Assembly: GCF_000471905.2 (NCBI RefSeq)
Contig: NW_006499436.1
Span: 4,723,757 to 4,787,756 of the forward strand
From: Amborella trichopoda
Lineage: Eukaryota; Streptophyta; Magnoliopsida; Amborellales; Amborellaceae
Reading direction: 5' to 3'
DNA: 64,000 bases
The position numbers were made by a program, and so were the translations under genes. Positions 47,901 to 58,259 of the stretch are shown here, piece after piece. Each line of letters opens with the position of its first letter. Positions within the stretch are counted from its first letter, which is position 1. The notes under the pieces are model-generated. The model was not told the origin of the DNA, searched no databases, and saw only the letters and a list, made by a program, of their open reading frames with translations.

Positions 47901-50900
47901 TCTAACGCCCATCACCCGCGTCTCGCACGCCAGCTCGTCACGCCTTGCCCGCGTGCTTGTCCTGCTTTCACTCTCCGCCTGCGTGCTACAACGTCCCACA
48001 AGTCACGCCCCGTCCTCGTGCTCGTCCCGCGTCTCACGCCCTGTCCGCGTGTTGCAACGTCTTGCAACTCACGCCCCATCTGCGTGCTCCACCGTCAAGT
48101 CAGCCTGGCCATCTGAGCGCTCATTGGGTCGTCACGACCTGCCTGAGTCGTCACACCCGACTCGAACATATCTGACCCACCTGACCAAGTCTCACCAGGT
48201 CAAGCCCTCTGGCTATCCTAGTCTTGTGGCCTTTGCCATGTCGGGGGAAGACCGAGTCTTGTACCCTGGTCTTCGGCCTCAAAACATGTGGATCCTACCA
48301 CATCACCCAATAAGGTCGGTTTGAATTCAAATGGGACACCTTCCCACTCAGGCACCCACTCAACCCTCAGCCCACCTTCTGCAAGGGCACACGCACCTGC
48401 CCAACCACAGGTGCACGGCTCGTCCTTGTGCAAGGTCCACCTGACCAAGTCACCACATCAAGCCCTCTGCTTGTGCACACCTTCTCACACACACATACCT
48501 GCCCAGCCACAGGTACACAGCTCACCTAGGCCCATGGTCCACTTGACCATGTTCACCAGGTCGAGTCCCCTAGTTGAGCCCACTGCAAGCCTCTACAGGT
48601 GTCTGCCCACCTAGATGGAAGGCTCTCCCACTCCCCTTAATCATAGGAGTAGTATCAAATTCCCTGGTCCTGAGGCGTGTCTGCTCCTAGAACCCAACTA
48701 GCACAACTTAGTCTTAGGGAACACAACCCTAAGACCAAGGCAGTGCAGCCCTACCAAGCTGCCCCACGCGCATACCCAGCCCCACCAGGCTGATCCATAC
48801 ACCTCCTCAGCCCCACTAGGCTGATCCACCCAAGTTGAACTACCCAAGTCAACCTACACCCTGCATCTGTCGCACCTTCAGCAGCCTTACTTGCACCAAG
48901 CTGTCTTCACCCACATGCACAGGTTGCCTAGGCTTGGCATGCCTCTTACACTTGCCACTCCGCCTCGCATCCTTGCGCACAAGGCTGCCTGCCTAGCCAC
49001 AGGCCTACCTTTTACCGCACACGCCAGGCTGCACGCACCCTGTGCACTTGGCTGCATGCACCAACTCGGTGCTTAGGGAAAAGGGGCCCAACAGTGGGGA
49101 ACTGTAGGAAAATATTCAGGAATCCTCACACTTCATAGAGAAGTCATATAGTGAATATTCCCATTTTATGCATGTCAATGCTTACAAAGAGTGTGCTATA
49201 TGCTATATTCTTATTTTGTATTTTCCCAAAGTCAAAGTCACAAACTATGGAAGCAGCCCTCCCTAACTACCTTCCCCCCCCCTCTCTTTCCTCTTTTTTT
49301 TCCTCTTCCCTCCCTCCCTGAGAACATAGAAGCAGTCCTTTCTCTAAGCATCACTATAAGGAACAACATTTCATCGCATGCAAGTAATTTCACCGTTATA
49401 GAAAGATCCATTCGCGAGCTGTACTGAGAAGAAGCCATTAAAAAAGAGGCTGCCTTGAGAATAACTAAATGACAATGCAGAAAGTTTATCATTTCAGACC
49501 AACATCAAACTCCTTAACAATATCAAATAAGTTGGGGTCTTCCAATATATTATTTTGCTAACCAAGGTGATGCTATTGATGGATAAATAGATTATTCAAA
49601 AGCATGGCGTACATACTCATAGGAAAAAAAAAAAGGCAAGAAATAAAACAGCACCATGGTTTATAATACTAAAGATCCATTGAAGACTTCTGTCATTCTA
49701 ATTCACTATCAGAAAATTGTGGAGGTTAATGTGAAATGAGGGCTTTGTGGGATTCCAACCACAAAATAAGGGAAAAGAGCATGCCTCGATTAGATAAAAA
49801 AAAAAACAAACAAATGCGTGAGTGTGTGAAAGGTGTATGTGTGTACGTACATACACATGCATGTTACATATAAAAATATATAAGGGAGTGTGTATATATA
49901 AACAGATTATTATATGTCAATGCATGCAAGGACATCTACTACCTGATAACGTGTTTGCCGATCAAACAGTGAGAAGAATATTCCCAAAAAAAAAAAACGA
50001 TTCAAGATCCAGACAAAACAAAACCAGAAGCATGAAGAAAAGGTAAATGCAACAAGGAATTTCATTATTAAGGCCAAATAAAATTTTATCCTTCTGGATA
50101 GTTAGCCAATGTATAATCAGTATGGCATATACACCGCCACCTACATTACATGTGAAAGGAAAATTCTAATCTTTCTTAAAGAAAGATAACTAAATGTTCA
50201 TCATAGAAAAAACATCATCAACAGCATCAAATCCCCAACAATCAAAAACAAGAAAAGAAAATAAAAGAAATCAACAGTGCCGAATACCCAGACCATTACC
50301 AAACATAAGAAAACCTTAATTATTTTGGACAAAAGCAATTAAGTACTATAGTAAACATGACACCTCATAAATAAACTACTATATTGCAAAATATGTTATT
50401 ATCCATGTCAAGTAAACAATTGTATCAATGGGAAATTCTTCAGTTGCATATACTGGAATTCAAGAAAGAATCAAGTCAAAGTTGTCCCCAAAATTTAGGT
50501 CACACAAAAGACAAAATAAGATTACAAAAGCAATATATGAAACATCAGCGATATTCTAAATAAACAGCATGGAAGTAGGAAATAAATAATAGAGACACAG
50601 AAAAAAATAAAAAAAGACTTGATCATATTGGGGCACAAGTAATCATCATATCTCTGTTTCTTTCTAGAAGGATACTGTCTTTTCTCTTTTTTGGGATAGG
50701 CATCCTTTCTTCTTCTTTTTTTGGAATTTTTTTTTTTTGGTAATCTTCTATAAGTATGATTCGATCATTATCACAGTTACGTTTGTTTAGACATAAAACT
50801 TGGCCACTTCAAAATAAGAACTTTCCCTTTTCCACAATAGAAAGAGAAAAGTTCTAATACCACTAGGAACAAAAGGACATGGTAACTGTCAAGAGAAACC

Positions 50901-52667
50901 ATATTGCCATATGGATATGGCACAGTAAACGAACTACCACATCACACAAAGTTTCATGCACAGATAACATGACTACTGCATTATAGGAAAGGTTTCATAT
51001 TTACAATACTCTGATATTTCTTCATGACACTTGCACTTGTAACATGCACAAGTAAAGGGCAACATTATATTACACTAATGAATACCCAGAACATCAAAAG
51101 TTCCACTCAAACACCAAAAATTGTTCATGATACCATTATAAACGTCAGCAATCCATTGCAGTTTAATTATGTATCAAAAACTTTTCAGAAACATTTCAAT
51201 TGAAGATAACTTCAAAGAGAACAAAACCAAATGGCAATAAAAATTACAAAATCAATTGCGACATAGACAACTCAAGGCACATCAAAGATCTAGTAACAAC
51301 TAGTCAACAAATGCAAAGACAAAGCGATAGAAAGAACTATAATGAGAAGTTACCTTAGTCACCACATAGTCTATGGATGGCTCAAAACTAGCAGGAGTTT
51401 TCTTAGTAATGTCATTTGGTATCTGATCCAATGTGTACCCAATTGACAACTTAGCAGCCATCTTCGCAATAGGAAAACCAGTGGCCTTCGATGCCAGAGC
51501 CGAAGACCTAGACACCCTTGGGTTCATCTCAATCACCATGACCTCCCCATCTTTTGGATTCACAGCAAATTGAACATTTGATCCTCCACATTCCACCCCA
51601 ATCTCCCTAATTATCGCAATCGAGTAATCCCTAAGTCTTTGATACTCCTTGTCAGTCAAAGTTTGAGCAGGGGCAACTGTGATTGAGTCCCCAGTGTGCA
51701 CACCCATTGGATCGATGTTCTCGATTGAACAAATAATCACCACATTATCAGCTAAATCCCTCATTACTTCAAGCTCATATTCCTTCCATCCCAACAAAGA
51801 TTTCTCGACCAGAACCTGAGAAGTCAAGCTAGCAGCAAGACCTGACTTACATATTGCTTCGAACTCCTCACGATTATAAGCAATCCCACCCCCTGTTCCA
51901 CCAAGGGTGAATGCAGGCCTTATAATAAGAGGGAATTCACCGATAAAGTTGGCAATGTCTAAGCAGTCCTCTAAGGTGGTTCCAATACCAGAGGGTGGGG
52001 TCTTTAGCCCAATGTTTGCCATCGCTTGCTTAAACAAGTCTCTATCCTCTGCCTTTTTAATGGCATCAAGCTTAGCCCCAATAAGCTCGACCCCCAATCG
52101 ATCCAACACACCACTTTCCGCCAAGTTTACGGCAAGATTGAGAGCAGTCTGGCCACCCATGGTTGGAAGAAGGGCATCAGGCCTCTCTTTTGCAAGGACC
52201 TGCTCTACTAGTTCTGGGGTCATGGGTGAAATGTAGGTTTTATCAGCCATCTCAGGGTCGGTCATTATAGTTGCAGGGTTTGAGTTTATGAGCACAACTT
52301 TATATCCCTCTTCTCGTAAAGCCTTGCATGCTTGAGTACCAGAGTAGTCGAATTCACATGCTTGCCCAATCACTATGGGACCAGCACCCAAGATCATTAT
52401 CTTCTTGATGTCGGTTCTCTTACCTCTTGGAACCCCATTTTCTGATAATATCTGGAAAGGGTTTGGTTGAAGGGTTTCTAGGTTGCCACCGTTGGACTCA
52501 GCGCGAATTTGCAAAGAATCATTGCGTTTTTTCAATGACATTTTGGGGATTTGCGAAACATGGAGTTTTCGAGCAGGGAGGTGTTTTAATCTAGAGTAGA
52601 AGAAGATGGGGTTTAGGGGTGATTTGCAGGAGAACCTGTAGTCACATGGTCGAATGCATGTCGCCAT
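38001..52667 (-). CDS. CARB: Carbamoyl-phosphate synthase large subunit, plastid precursor
   Basis: Four exons (51354-52667, 42942-43634, 41308-42042, 38001-38807) join to 1182 codons plus TGA, close to the usual length of plant CarB. All introns are GT-AG in phase 0. The enzyme uses two ATP, bicarbonate and ammonia, channelled from the small subunit CarA, to make carbamoyl phosphate for arginine and pyrimidine synthesis in the chloroplast. The domain order is transit peptide (about 1-60, rich in Ser, Lys and Arg), carboxyphosphate ATP-grasp domain, oligomerisation domain, carbamate-kinase ATP-grasp domain, and C-terminal MGS-like allosteric domain. No stops or missing motifs were seen, so it should be functional. 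Intron 1 is 7.7 kb because of a Ty3-gypsy insertion. Plants usually have one CARB gene (VEN3 in Arabidopsis). Confidence 0.96.
38918..38948. repeat. AC dinucleotide microsatellite
   Basis: About 15 CA units near the 5' end... of CARB intron 3 as transcribed, with a second short CA run at 38950-38957. Confidence 0.9.
39341..39390 (-). repeat. SINE-like tail motif, copy 4 (reversed)
   Basis: On the minus strand: CATCATCATCCGAGCCTTAT, then CTCAGCTATTTGGGGTCGG. In CARB intron 3. Same motif as at 27839. Confidence 0.55.
40230..40583 (+). repeat. MITE family C, copy 2
   Basis: Begins GTATTTCAAATATTGCAATC, contains two GGGAATCG-type blocks and GACGATCCACCCCACTG, and ends in GTGTTTTTTTAAACAC. It lies in CARB intron 3. 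See 25705. Confidence 0.6.
40970..41000. repeat. AAATTTG short tandem repeat
   Basis: About four units of the 7-mer TTTGAAA/AAATTTG in CARB intron 3. Confidence 0.85.
41308..42042 (-). CDS. CARB: CARB exon 3 (residues 670-914)
   Basis: The acceptor ATGGTGCAG precedes GCAGCTGG. The exon encodes [45 protein letters not shown] and [18 protein letters not shown], the second ATP-grasp domain, which phosphorylates carbamate. Donor GTATGACT. Confidence 0.97.
42230..42480. repeat. CCTAGG-rich repeat in CARB intron 2
   Basis: Repeated CACCTAGG, CTTAGGCGCC and AGCCTAGGTG words, then a GAGGGCAAAAAATGCCC end. A related patch is at 56350-56500 (CCTAGGTGTC, GGCACCTGCCTAG, GAGGGCCAAAAAACACCC). Probably the same old repeat family. 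Confidence 0.45.
42942..43634 (-). CDS. CARB: CARB exon 2 (residues 439-669)
   Basis: The acceptor TTTTTGCAG precedes ATACCTCGG ([11 protein letters not shown]). The exon covers the end of the first ATP-grasp half and the helical oligomerisation domain ([30 protein letters not shown]). It then starts the second half with [20 protein letters not shown]. Donor GTTAGTG. Confidence 0.97.
43882..45571 (-). repeat. Downstream (3') LTR of the gypsy-type element
   Basis: 1690 bp. On the minus strand it ends ...CCCCGTGACA. A TATA box (CTATAAAAC) lies at 44117-44125, about 240 bp from the LTR end. Between 44330 and 44530 are tandem GC-rich repeats of about 30-60 bp (GTCCGCGTGCTC and CGTCTCACGCC words). 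Confidence 0.92.
45572..46264 (-). other. 3' internal region of the gypsy-type element
   Basis: No pol protein. It is C-rich on the plus strand with repeated GCCAAGT, CCATTGCTGCC and ACCAAG words. Next to the LTR the minus strand reads AGGTGGGGGTGCC, a possible polypurine tract. Confidence 0.5.
46265..47458 (-). pseudogene. Gag of the gypsy-type element, broken
   Basis: One frame of 398 codons from ATG 47458, interrupted by TAA at 46924-46922 and TGA at 46540-46538. It encodes a coiled-coil start and then the retrotransposon gag domain ([72 protein letters not shown]). A CCHC zinc knuckle follows, in which the first Cys is Tyr ([13 protein letters not shown]). A protease leader with [10 protein letters not shown] comes last. 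All three defects fit C-to-T or G-to-A changes, as expected from decay of methylated DNA. The gag region starts only 11 bp after the primer site. Confidence 0.88.
47469..47480 (-). other. Primer-binding site (tRNA-Met) of the gypsy-type element
   Basis: TGGTATCATAGC on the minus strand, two bases after the LTR end. It matches the initiator tRNA-Met complement TGGTATCAGAGC at 11 of 12 positions. Confidence 0.88.
47484..49093 (-). repeat. Upstream (5') LTR of the gypsy-type element
   Basis: 1610 bp, colinear with the other LTR, with the same TATA box at 47687-47695 and the same GC-rich tandem repeats (about 47930-48090). Small indels and many substitutions separate the two. Confidence 0.92.
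49099..51353. other. CARB intron 1, host part upstream of the element
   Basis: 2.25 kb of AT-rich intron DNA without coding exon or recognised repeat, apart from short homopolymers and a GTGTGTAC/TACATACAC stretch at 49820-49870. Confidence 0.5.
51354..52667 (-). CDS. CARB: CARB exon 1 (residues 1-438)
   Basis: ATG at 52667-52665 opens [20 protein letters not shown], a chloroplast-type transit peptide. The mature part starts near [20 protein letters not shown]. Synthetase domain 1 shows [30 protein letters not shown] and [18 protein letters not shown], all nucleotide- or metal-binding signatures of the first ATP-grasp unit. The exon ends DYVVTK with donor GTAACTTC. Confidence 0.97.
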
Positions 52668-53399
52668 TTTTATGCCCTAGAATGATCTCTATACAACAAG
52701 AACTGATCTTGGAAGAAAAAGAGTGAATATCACAACGAAAACTGAGGTTTAAAGTATGAAGACCACAATGAAAACCAGGGTTTTACAGATGAGACGATAT
52801 CAATTGTGGCACCATGAACAGGACTCGGCTGGGTTTGTGATGAAAACAACTGCTAAACCACAACCCAAAGTATGAACATCACAGGAAAAAACAAGGGCTT
52901 CACAGATTATTGGAGATCACTTTCAGCACCATGAATCAAGAAAAACACTGGAAAAACCTCGAATGCAAGTAAACCTAGACCAAAATTTTGAGGCAAACCC
53001 AGTCTCTGAACCTTTTTTCACGAAAACAAGCCAATATACGCAAGCAATCCAACAAAAAAGCTCTAATTTTCTCGATTATTCCTCAAAAGAGAGAGAACGG
53101 ATTACCTTAAAACTCCTGAAAAGTTAAGTCAATGGAGCTAGAGCGCCATTTTTAGGTTATTCTCTTATCTTGGAATGATTTTAGGGCAAACCCCTGCACT
53201 AAAATTAGCAGTGAACGTAGAGTCATGCTAACCATATAATAACCATCTGAGTAAGGATGAGATTTGTCGTTGCCCTAAACCTTTGCAGACAAATTCTTAA
53301 TCAGTAAAGTATAGACTTTAACAACTTTTGTAACATTACGGATAATATCTGAGTTAATATCTAAAAATGGGTTAATCTATCACTGCTTATCCTCAATTT
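52668..53399. other. CARB upstream region
   Basis: Contains the 5' leader and promoter of CARB. Minus-strand AAG before GTAATCC near 53105 could be a donor of a 5' UTR intron, but this is weak. No convincing TATA box. Confidence 0.35.
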
Positions 53400-53464
53400 G
53401 TGGGATGGGGACCAGCTGCCTTTCCCTGGGAACAGGCAAAATGCAGGCCCCCATCGCTTTCTCT

Positions 53465-53700
53465 GGAAATTCTCTCTCTGTCTAAAGCTCTCTATCTGGA
53501 TCTTCTTTCTCTCTCTAATACTCTCTCTATGTGGATCTTCTCTCTCTCTCTGGATCCCCTTTCTCTCTCTATATTCTCTCTCTGGATCTTCTTTCTATCT
53601 CTAAATGCTCTCTCTTGGATCTTCTTTCTCTCTCTAATGCTCTCTCTTGGATCTCCTTTTTCTCTCTCTATCTTCTTTATCTCTCTATCTGGATCTCCTT
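53465..53700 (+). repeat. CT-rich minisatellite, unit about 30 bp
   Basis: Seven or so units of the type GGATCTTCTTTCTCTCTCTA followed by ATGCTCTCTCTT, with variants. It lies about 0.8-1 kb upstream of the CARB start codon. Confidence 0.85.
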
Positions 53701-53830
53701 TCTCCATGATCTAGTCAAAAGGTTAGATTCCATGCAGGAGCACACTGCTGTATCTTCTTCACCTCTCTATCTGGATCTCCTTACTCCATGATCTAGTCAA
53801 AAGGTTAGATTCCATGCAGGAGCACAGTGT
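53681..53830 (+). repeat. Tandem duplication, period 82 bp
   Basis: CTCTCTATCTGGATCTCCTT, then CTCCATGATCTAGTC, AAAAGGTTAGATTCC and ATGCAGGAGCACA occur at 53681 and again at 53763. Confidence 0.9.
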
Positions 53831-54227
53831 TAATTTCTTCCTTGAATAAAATCCAGATTCGTAGGATCCCAATTTTAGGGGATGTAACCTTATAGGCCCA
53901 ATTACTAAAAACAAAAACTCAAAAGCATATACTCTTGAAAAAATCGGATCCAGAGATTTGAGTAGGAGAGCTTCCTAATTTCTAATTTCTAATTACCAAA
54001 AAAACAAAAAAACTTCGATGAGATTTAATAGTTGAAGAACTCAAAATCCAATTTTTTTTCTTTAAGAATAATCACATGGTAATTCTTTGTTGAGTAAGTA
54101 GCTCGGGAAGTGTACAATATATGTCCCGTGGTGACATAAAATACACACTAATTTCCTGTATCATTATAAATTTTGGTTTTGAATTGGTCAGATAGTTGCA
54201 TAATGAAAGTAGAAAAATTGTTTTATT
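53831..54227. other. Intergenic DNA, nothing recognised
   Basis: No gene or repeat end was recognised. Confidence 0.4.
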
Positions 54228-54390
54228 CAGGCTGAACCGCATTTGTACAATATGTGTGTCGAGAGGTATATCTTAAAGATGAATGCAAATAGGTGGTCCA
54301 TCTAAAAATAAGTGTAATTAACAGTCCAAATATTTTTTTAATATAATTATTATTTTTAATTTTCACATTATTTTTTTAAACTCACACCTA
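54228..54390 (+). repeat. MITE family B, copy 3 (truncated)
   Basis: Begins CAGGCTGAACCGCATTTGTAC and has GGTGGTCCATCTAAAAATAAG and TATAATTATTATTTTTAATT. The closing end is missing. Confidence 0.55.
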
Positions 54391-54981
54391 CAAAAAATAT
54401 AAAAACAGACATGATAAAATAAAATGATCAAAATACCCATAAAATTTTAAGAGGTATTTTGATTATTTTATTTTATTTTATTGTAAATATTTTTAGCTGC
54501 ACTCCATTGAGATAATGGCACATAAAAAATTAAAATACTATGGGGCATCGGATCTAGATTAAACTATCAATAGCTCACTTGATTTAAATTGGACAACTAG
54601 ATTTTGTTTGGGGGTATATAACTTTTGTATAATTTACAAATGCAAGTGATGAAAAGCCTTTAAATCAATCATCTCAGCTTGAACATTATGGTTGTGCAAA
54701 AATTTTGGATTTCAAATTTTTAAAATAGTGTATATTGCAACAAATCATCTAAACCATTCATTTCGCCCTAAAAATAAGTGTTTGCAGATCCACCAGATCT
54801 GTTACATTTTTTTAGTTTTAAATTTTTTTTGTTGCTGTTGGAAATTAATTTTAGAGCCATCATAAAGATTTCTGATGCCGAAAATGCTTTCCGGATGAGG
54901 ATTTGAGGTGAGGCTTTATTTTCTTTTCATAAAGCCTAGGCCTTTTAGAAACTTCATCCTTCCCAAAATAACATTGGGTGA
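54391..54981. other. AT-rich intergenic DNA
   Basis: No gene. A short TTTTATTTTATTTTATT run at 54465-54482. Confidence 0.4.
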
Positions 54982-55366
54982 GGTTTGTATTGAGACTAGG
55001 TTCTAAACAATCAAATTAGAGCCTACCTTCAAATAGTGTTGAGAAATGTAGTTTCAATACTGGAAATCTTTGTGATAGCCTTAAAATATATTTTTATCGT
55101 TATTTATAAAGTTTAAAGCTACAAAAAGATTGTAGATCGACATATATATGAAAACTTGAAAATCTTGAAAATTAATTGTCCAAAAATGTGTTACAAAATA
55201 CAGTATTTCTAAAACTTGAAATCCATGTTTTTCTCATGTCCATGTGTTTTGATGTTAAAATGATCAATTTGATGATATTTGGGTATCAAAAAACAACCTC
55301 TTCTAGTGAAATTTTTAGGCAAGCTCAAATTTCATTATTTAGAGCCTCAGCTCTATAAAAATACTC
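54982..55366 (+). repeat. MITE family A, copy 5
   Basis: The closest relative of copy 1: GGTTTGTATTGAGACTAGG, TTCTAAACAATCAAATTAGA, GCCTACCTTCAAATAGTGTT and TTGAAAATCTTGAAAATTAA. It closes with TTTAGAGCCTCAGCTCTAT. The two copies are about 54 kb apart. Confidence 0.7.
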
Positions 55367-57495
55367 ATTTTTTCTTCATTCTGTCATTCAATGTGAGACT
55401 AAAAGTCCACCACTTTTTATCTCATTATTAAAAACTTAATAAATTTACATTTGGCAGTATGCTACTTTGAAATGCAATATACTTTTTTTCAAACTCGAAA
55501 ATACTCTCCATTATTTCATAATGATATGAAAAACATAGGCAACAATACATTTTTGAAAAAATGACGTATACCCCACTCTATAGGATTATTGTCTCAAATA
55601 ACCCCTAGTCTCCATAAATAACCCCCCCTTTTACATTTTTCATTGTCCAAATACATAATTTACCTTTTTTTTTTACTACTATCATTATCATAAAAATTGA
55701 GTTTGTGCTGCATCGTTTAACTTACTTGTAAGGTTCACATGATGATAGAGAGAAGTAATTAGAGAAGGTGGCTAGAAAGAAAGGGAAGAAAAGGCTCATG
55801 TGTGAAGACAGAAGAGAAAGAAAAAGAGAATGAAAGGTTTTCTAGGATGTAAATAATAGGGTGATGAAGAAAAGAGAGAGGTAAATTATCTAATTTAGAC
55901 AATAGAAAAGGTAATGGGGTTAAACATCGTTTTTTATTTAACTTAGGGGGTTCCATGGATATTCAAAGGACTAAGGGGTTATTTGGGATTACACTTTTAG
56001 AAAGGGGGTTAATGTTTTATTCCCTATATTTTTTACATACCATAATTGTATCTTTCCGTTAGAAACTTCACTTACGGTACACTCTACCAAGTTCATCAAA
56101 TTCCATGATAGCATATAGCTTTGAACCATGTTCCTTAACCAACAAACTGATGGTACAACTCATAAATATTATACATCTTAATACATCTTTGGCGTCATTA
56201 GCTATCAACCCTTGGGCCTTCCTTGTACTTACATGATGATTCATGAGTGCTCTAGAGACAAGTCACATCTCGTAGGAAGTGGCCTCACTTCCACAATTAT
56301 ACAAGTGTGTCTATTATGAGTGCCCTAATACTTAGAACACTTTGACTATGATTCAAAAATTTAGCCGCCAGGCCGTCTAAGCAGCTATTGGGCATGATTC
56401 CTAGGTGTCTTATGTCTAGGCACCTGCCTAGTGGCACCCCGATATAGGTTAGTTGAGGGCCAAAAAACACCCTAGGTCAGGGGTATTTTGGGGTTCCTCC
56501 TTACCCTATAATGAGGGAAAGGGGTTTTGAGGAGCATTCTAGTCCCCAAAACCCCTTTTGTGTAGTTTATAGAAAGAAAAATGCTAAAATAATTTAGATT
56601 TTTAGATTTTTTTTTTAAGATAAAAAAAATTCAATATTTTTTATTTCTTACGAATTCAAAAGATATACTTCCTAATGCCTTTTGGAGCTTGAAGTGTTTT
56701 CTTAAGGGGACTTCTGGTGACCAAAGATCACCAGTTTGCGCTGATCGGTTTCATTTTGAAAAAAATTAGTGCATTATAATATTTCAATTAAGGTTTGGAA
56801 TATTTTTGTATAATGTGTTATGATTGGATATTCATTTACATATTTTTTCTTTGTGATATTTTCACGTGTTTATAGTTGAGAACTTGACAGATTTTGTGAT
56901 TTCTTGGTTTGAACCTATATGAAATTCATTTTGAAAAGCTTAGTACAATATCTGAATTAGGGCTTGATATCGTTTTTGATTTTATATTGATGTGATATCT
57001 TTTATTGTTTATTTTTGTTTTTGACATTTTTACCTTATTTAGTTGGAATATTTTGTTTTTTTATTACCGGTTTGGGCTTATATTTTGTGAATAGTTTGAA
57101 ACTTCTAATTAAATTTGATAATTTGTGAATATTTAGATTACAAAATCAATCTTAGGGATATTATGTTATCTGATTATTTATTCTTTCAGGAGTTTTGGGG
57201 CCCTAAACTACCACAGAACTCCCTGGGGGGACCTCAACCCCGGCCTTTAAAATTCATTGGGGCCGTGGCTTGTTCTTGCACCTCCGAGCTCACCGAGGCA
57301 GCTGCATTTGACTTTTTGAACATTGTCACTTATAAACCATCATATATAACTCAACCTACTTACATACAGGTCACTATTAAACTTTATATGGATTTTTTTA
57401 AAAATGGATGCTTACAAAAATTTCATCTATTAAACAAACGAATACAATTTGTTCTTACCATATTGAACCAAGAATTGTAAAAATGCAAAAGACTA
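55367..57495. other. Intergenic DNA
   Basis: No gene was recognised. 56350-56500 carries a CCTAGG-rich patch related to CARB intron 2. An open frame at 57115-57480 (plus) has no recognised domain. Confidence 0.4.
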
Positions 57496-58259
57496 GTTAG
57501 GTTTCTACTGTAAGTGATTATGGACTCTAGCCCCAGTCTCCCTGACATTTTAGCAATGTCATCTCTTACAAAGCCCTTTGTTTAAGCATCAACCAAATTT
57601 TCCTTTGATTTCAACAACTTTAGACTTATCACACTCTCTTATTAATTTATTTATAGAGTTATGTTTGCACGCAATATATCTACATTTACTATTATATACA
57701 TCATTGCATGCTATAGCAATACGTACATAATTATCACATTATATTGTGATAGCTAATATTGATTTTGGCCACATTGATAGGTTATACAAAATATTATTGC
57801 TTCTTCACAATCAGAATTTAGAGTACTAAATCATGATTCTATTGTTGAGCATGAAATACAAGTTTGTTTAGTTGACCCTGGTGATACTACTCCCTTAGTT
57901 AAAATAAAAATCCATTCAAATGTTAATATTAAAACTTAGACTTCAATGTTTCAATTTGCATTACTATATCTTTTCCACACCTTGGGATAACCTATACAAG
58001 GTATGCCATAGTTGATACCCTTTCAAATATATTAGCACTCGATAGACTATTTCTCAATGCCCTCTATCAGTGCAACTTGTATATCTATTAGGTTTGCCCA
58101 ATACATATGCAATACCAAGCCTCGTGTTTGTCATTGCAAACCGCACCATGTGGGTTATTCCATGGGAATTTTGTAATCTAACTCACCATTTAGAAATACA
58201 GCTTTTATATTCATCTGGTGAATGACTAGATGATTAATAGAGGCTATTGCTAAAAGCAA

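Larger units (their letters stand above)
43882..49093 (-). mobile_element. Gag-only Ty3-gypsy-type LTR retrotransposon in CARB intron 1
   Basis: 5212 bp in the same orientation as CARB. LTRs of 1690 bp (43882-45571) and 1610 bp (47484-49093) begin and end TG...CA. GTGGG flanks the whole element on both sides (43877-43881 and 49094-49098), a perfect 5-bp duplication. A tRNA-Met primer site lies next to the upstream LTR. The 1.9-kb interior encodes gag and the start of a protease region, but no protease active site, reverse transcriptase, RNase H or integrase. It is therefore a non-autonomous deletion derivative. The gag type suggests the gypsy superfamily; without pol this stays an inference. 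Confidence 0.92.

Noticed and set aside
43992..48614. Many long frames on the plus strand, rich in Arg, Pro and Ser
   Set aside because: They are antisense to a GC-rich LTR and to gag. Lack of stops is caused by base composition.
53492..53791. Frames in the CT minisatellite
   Set aside because: Leu/Ser and Arg/Glu repeats on the two strands are translations of the repeat itself.
57115..57480. 121-codon plus-strand frame
   Set aside because: No domain, AT-rich codons and no splice context. It borders a copia remnant on the opposite strand.
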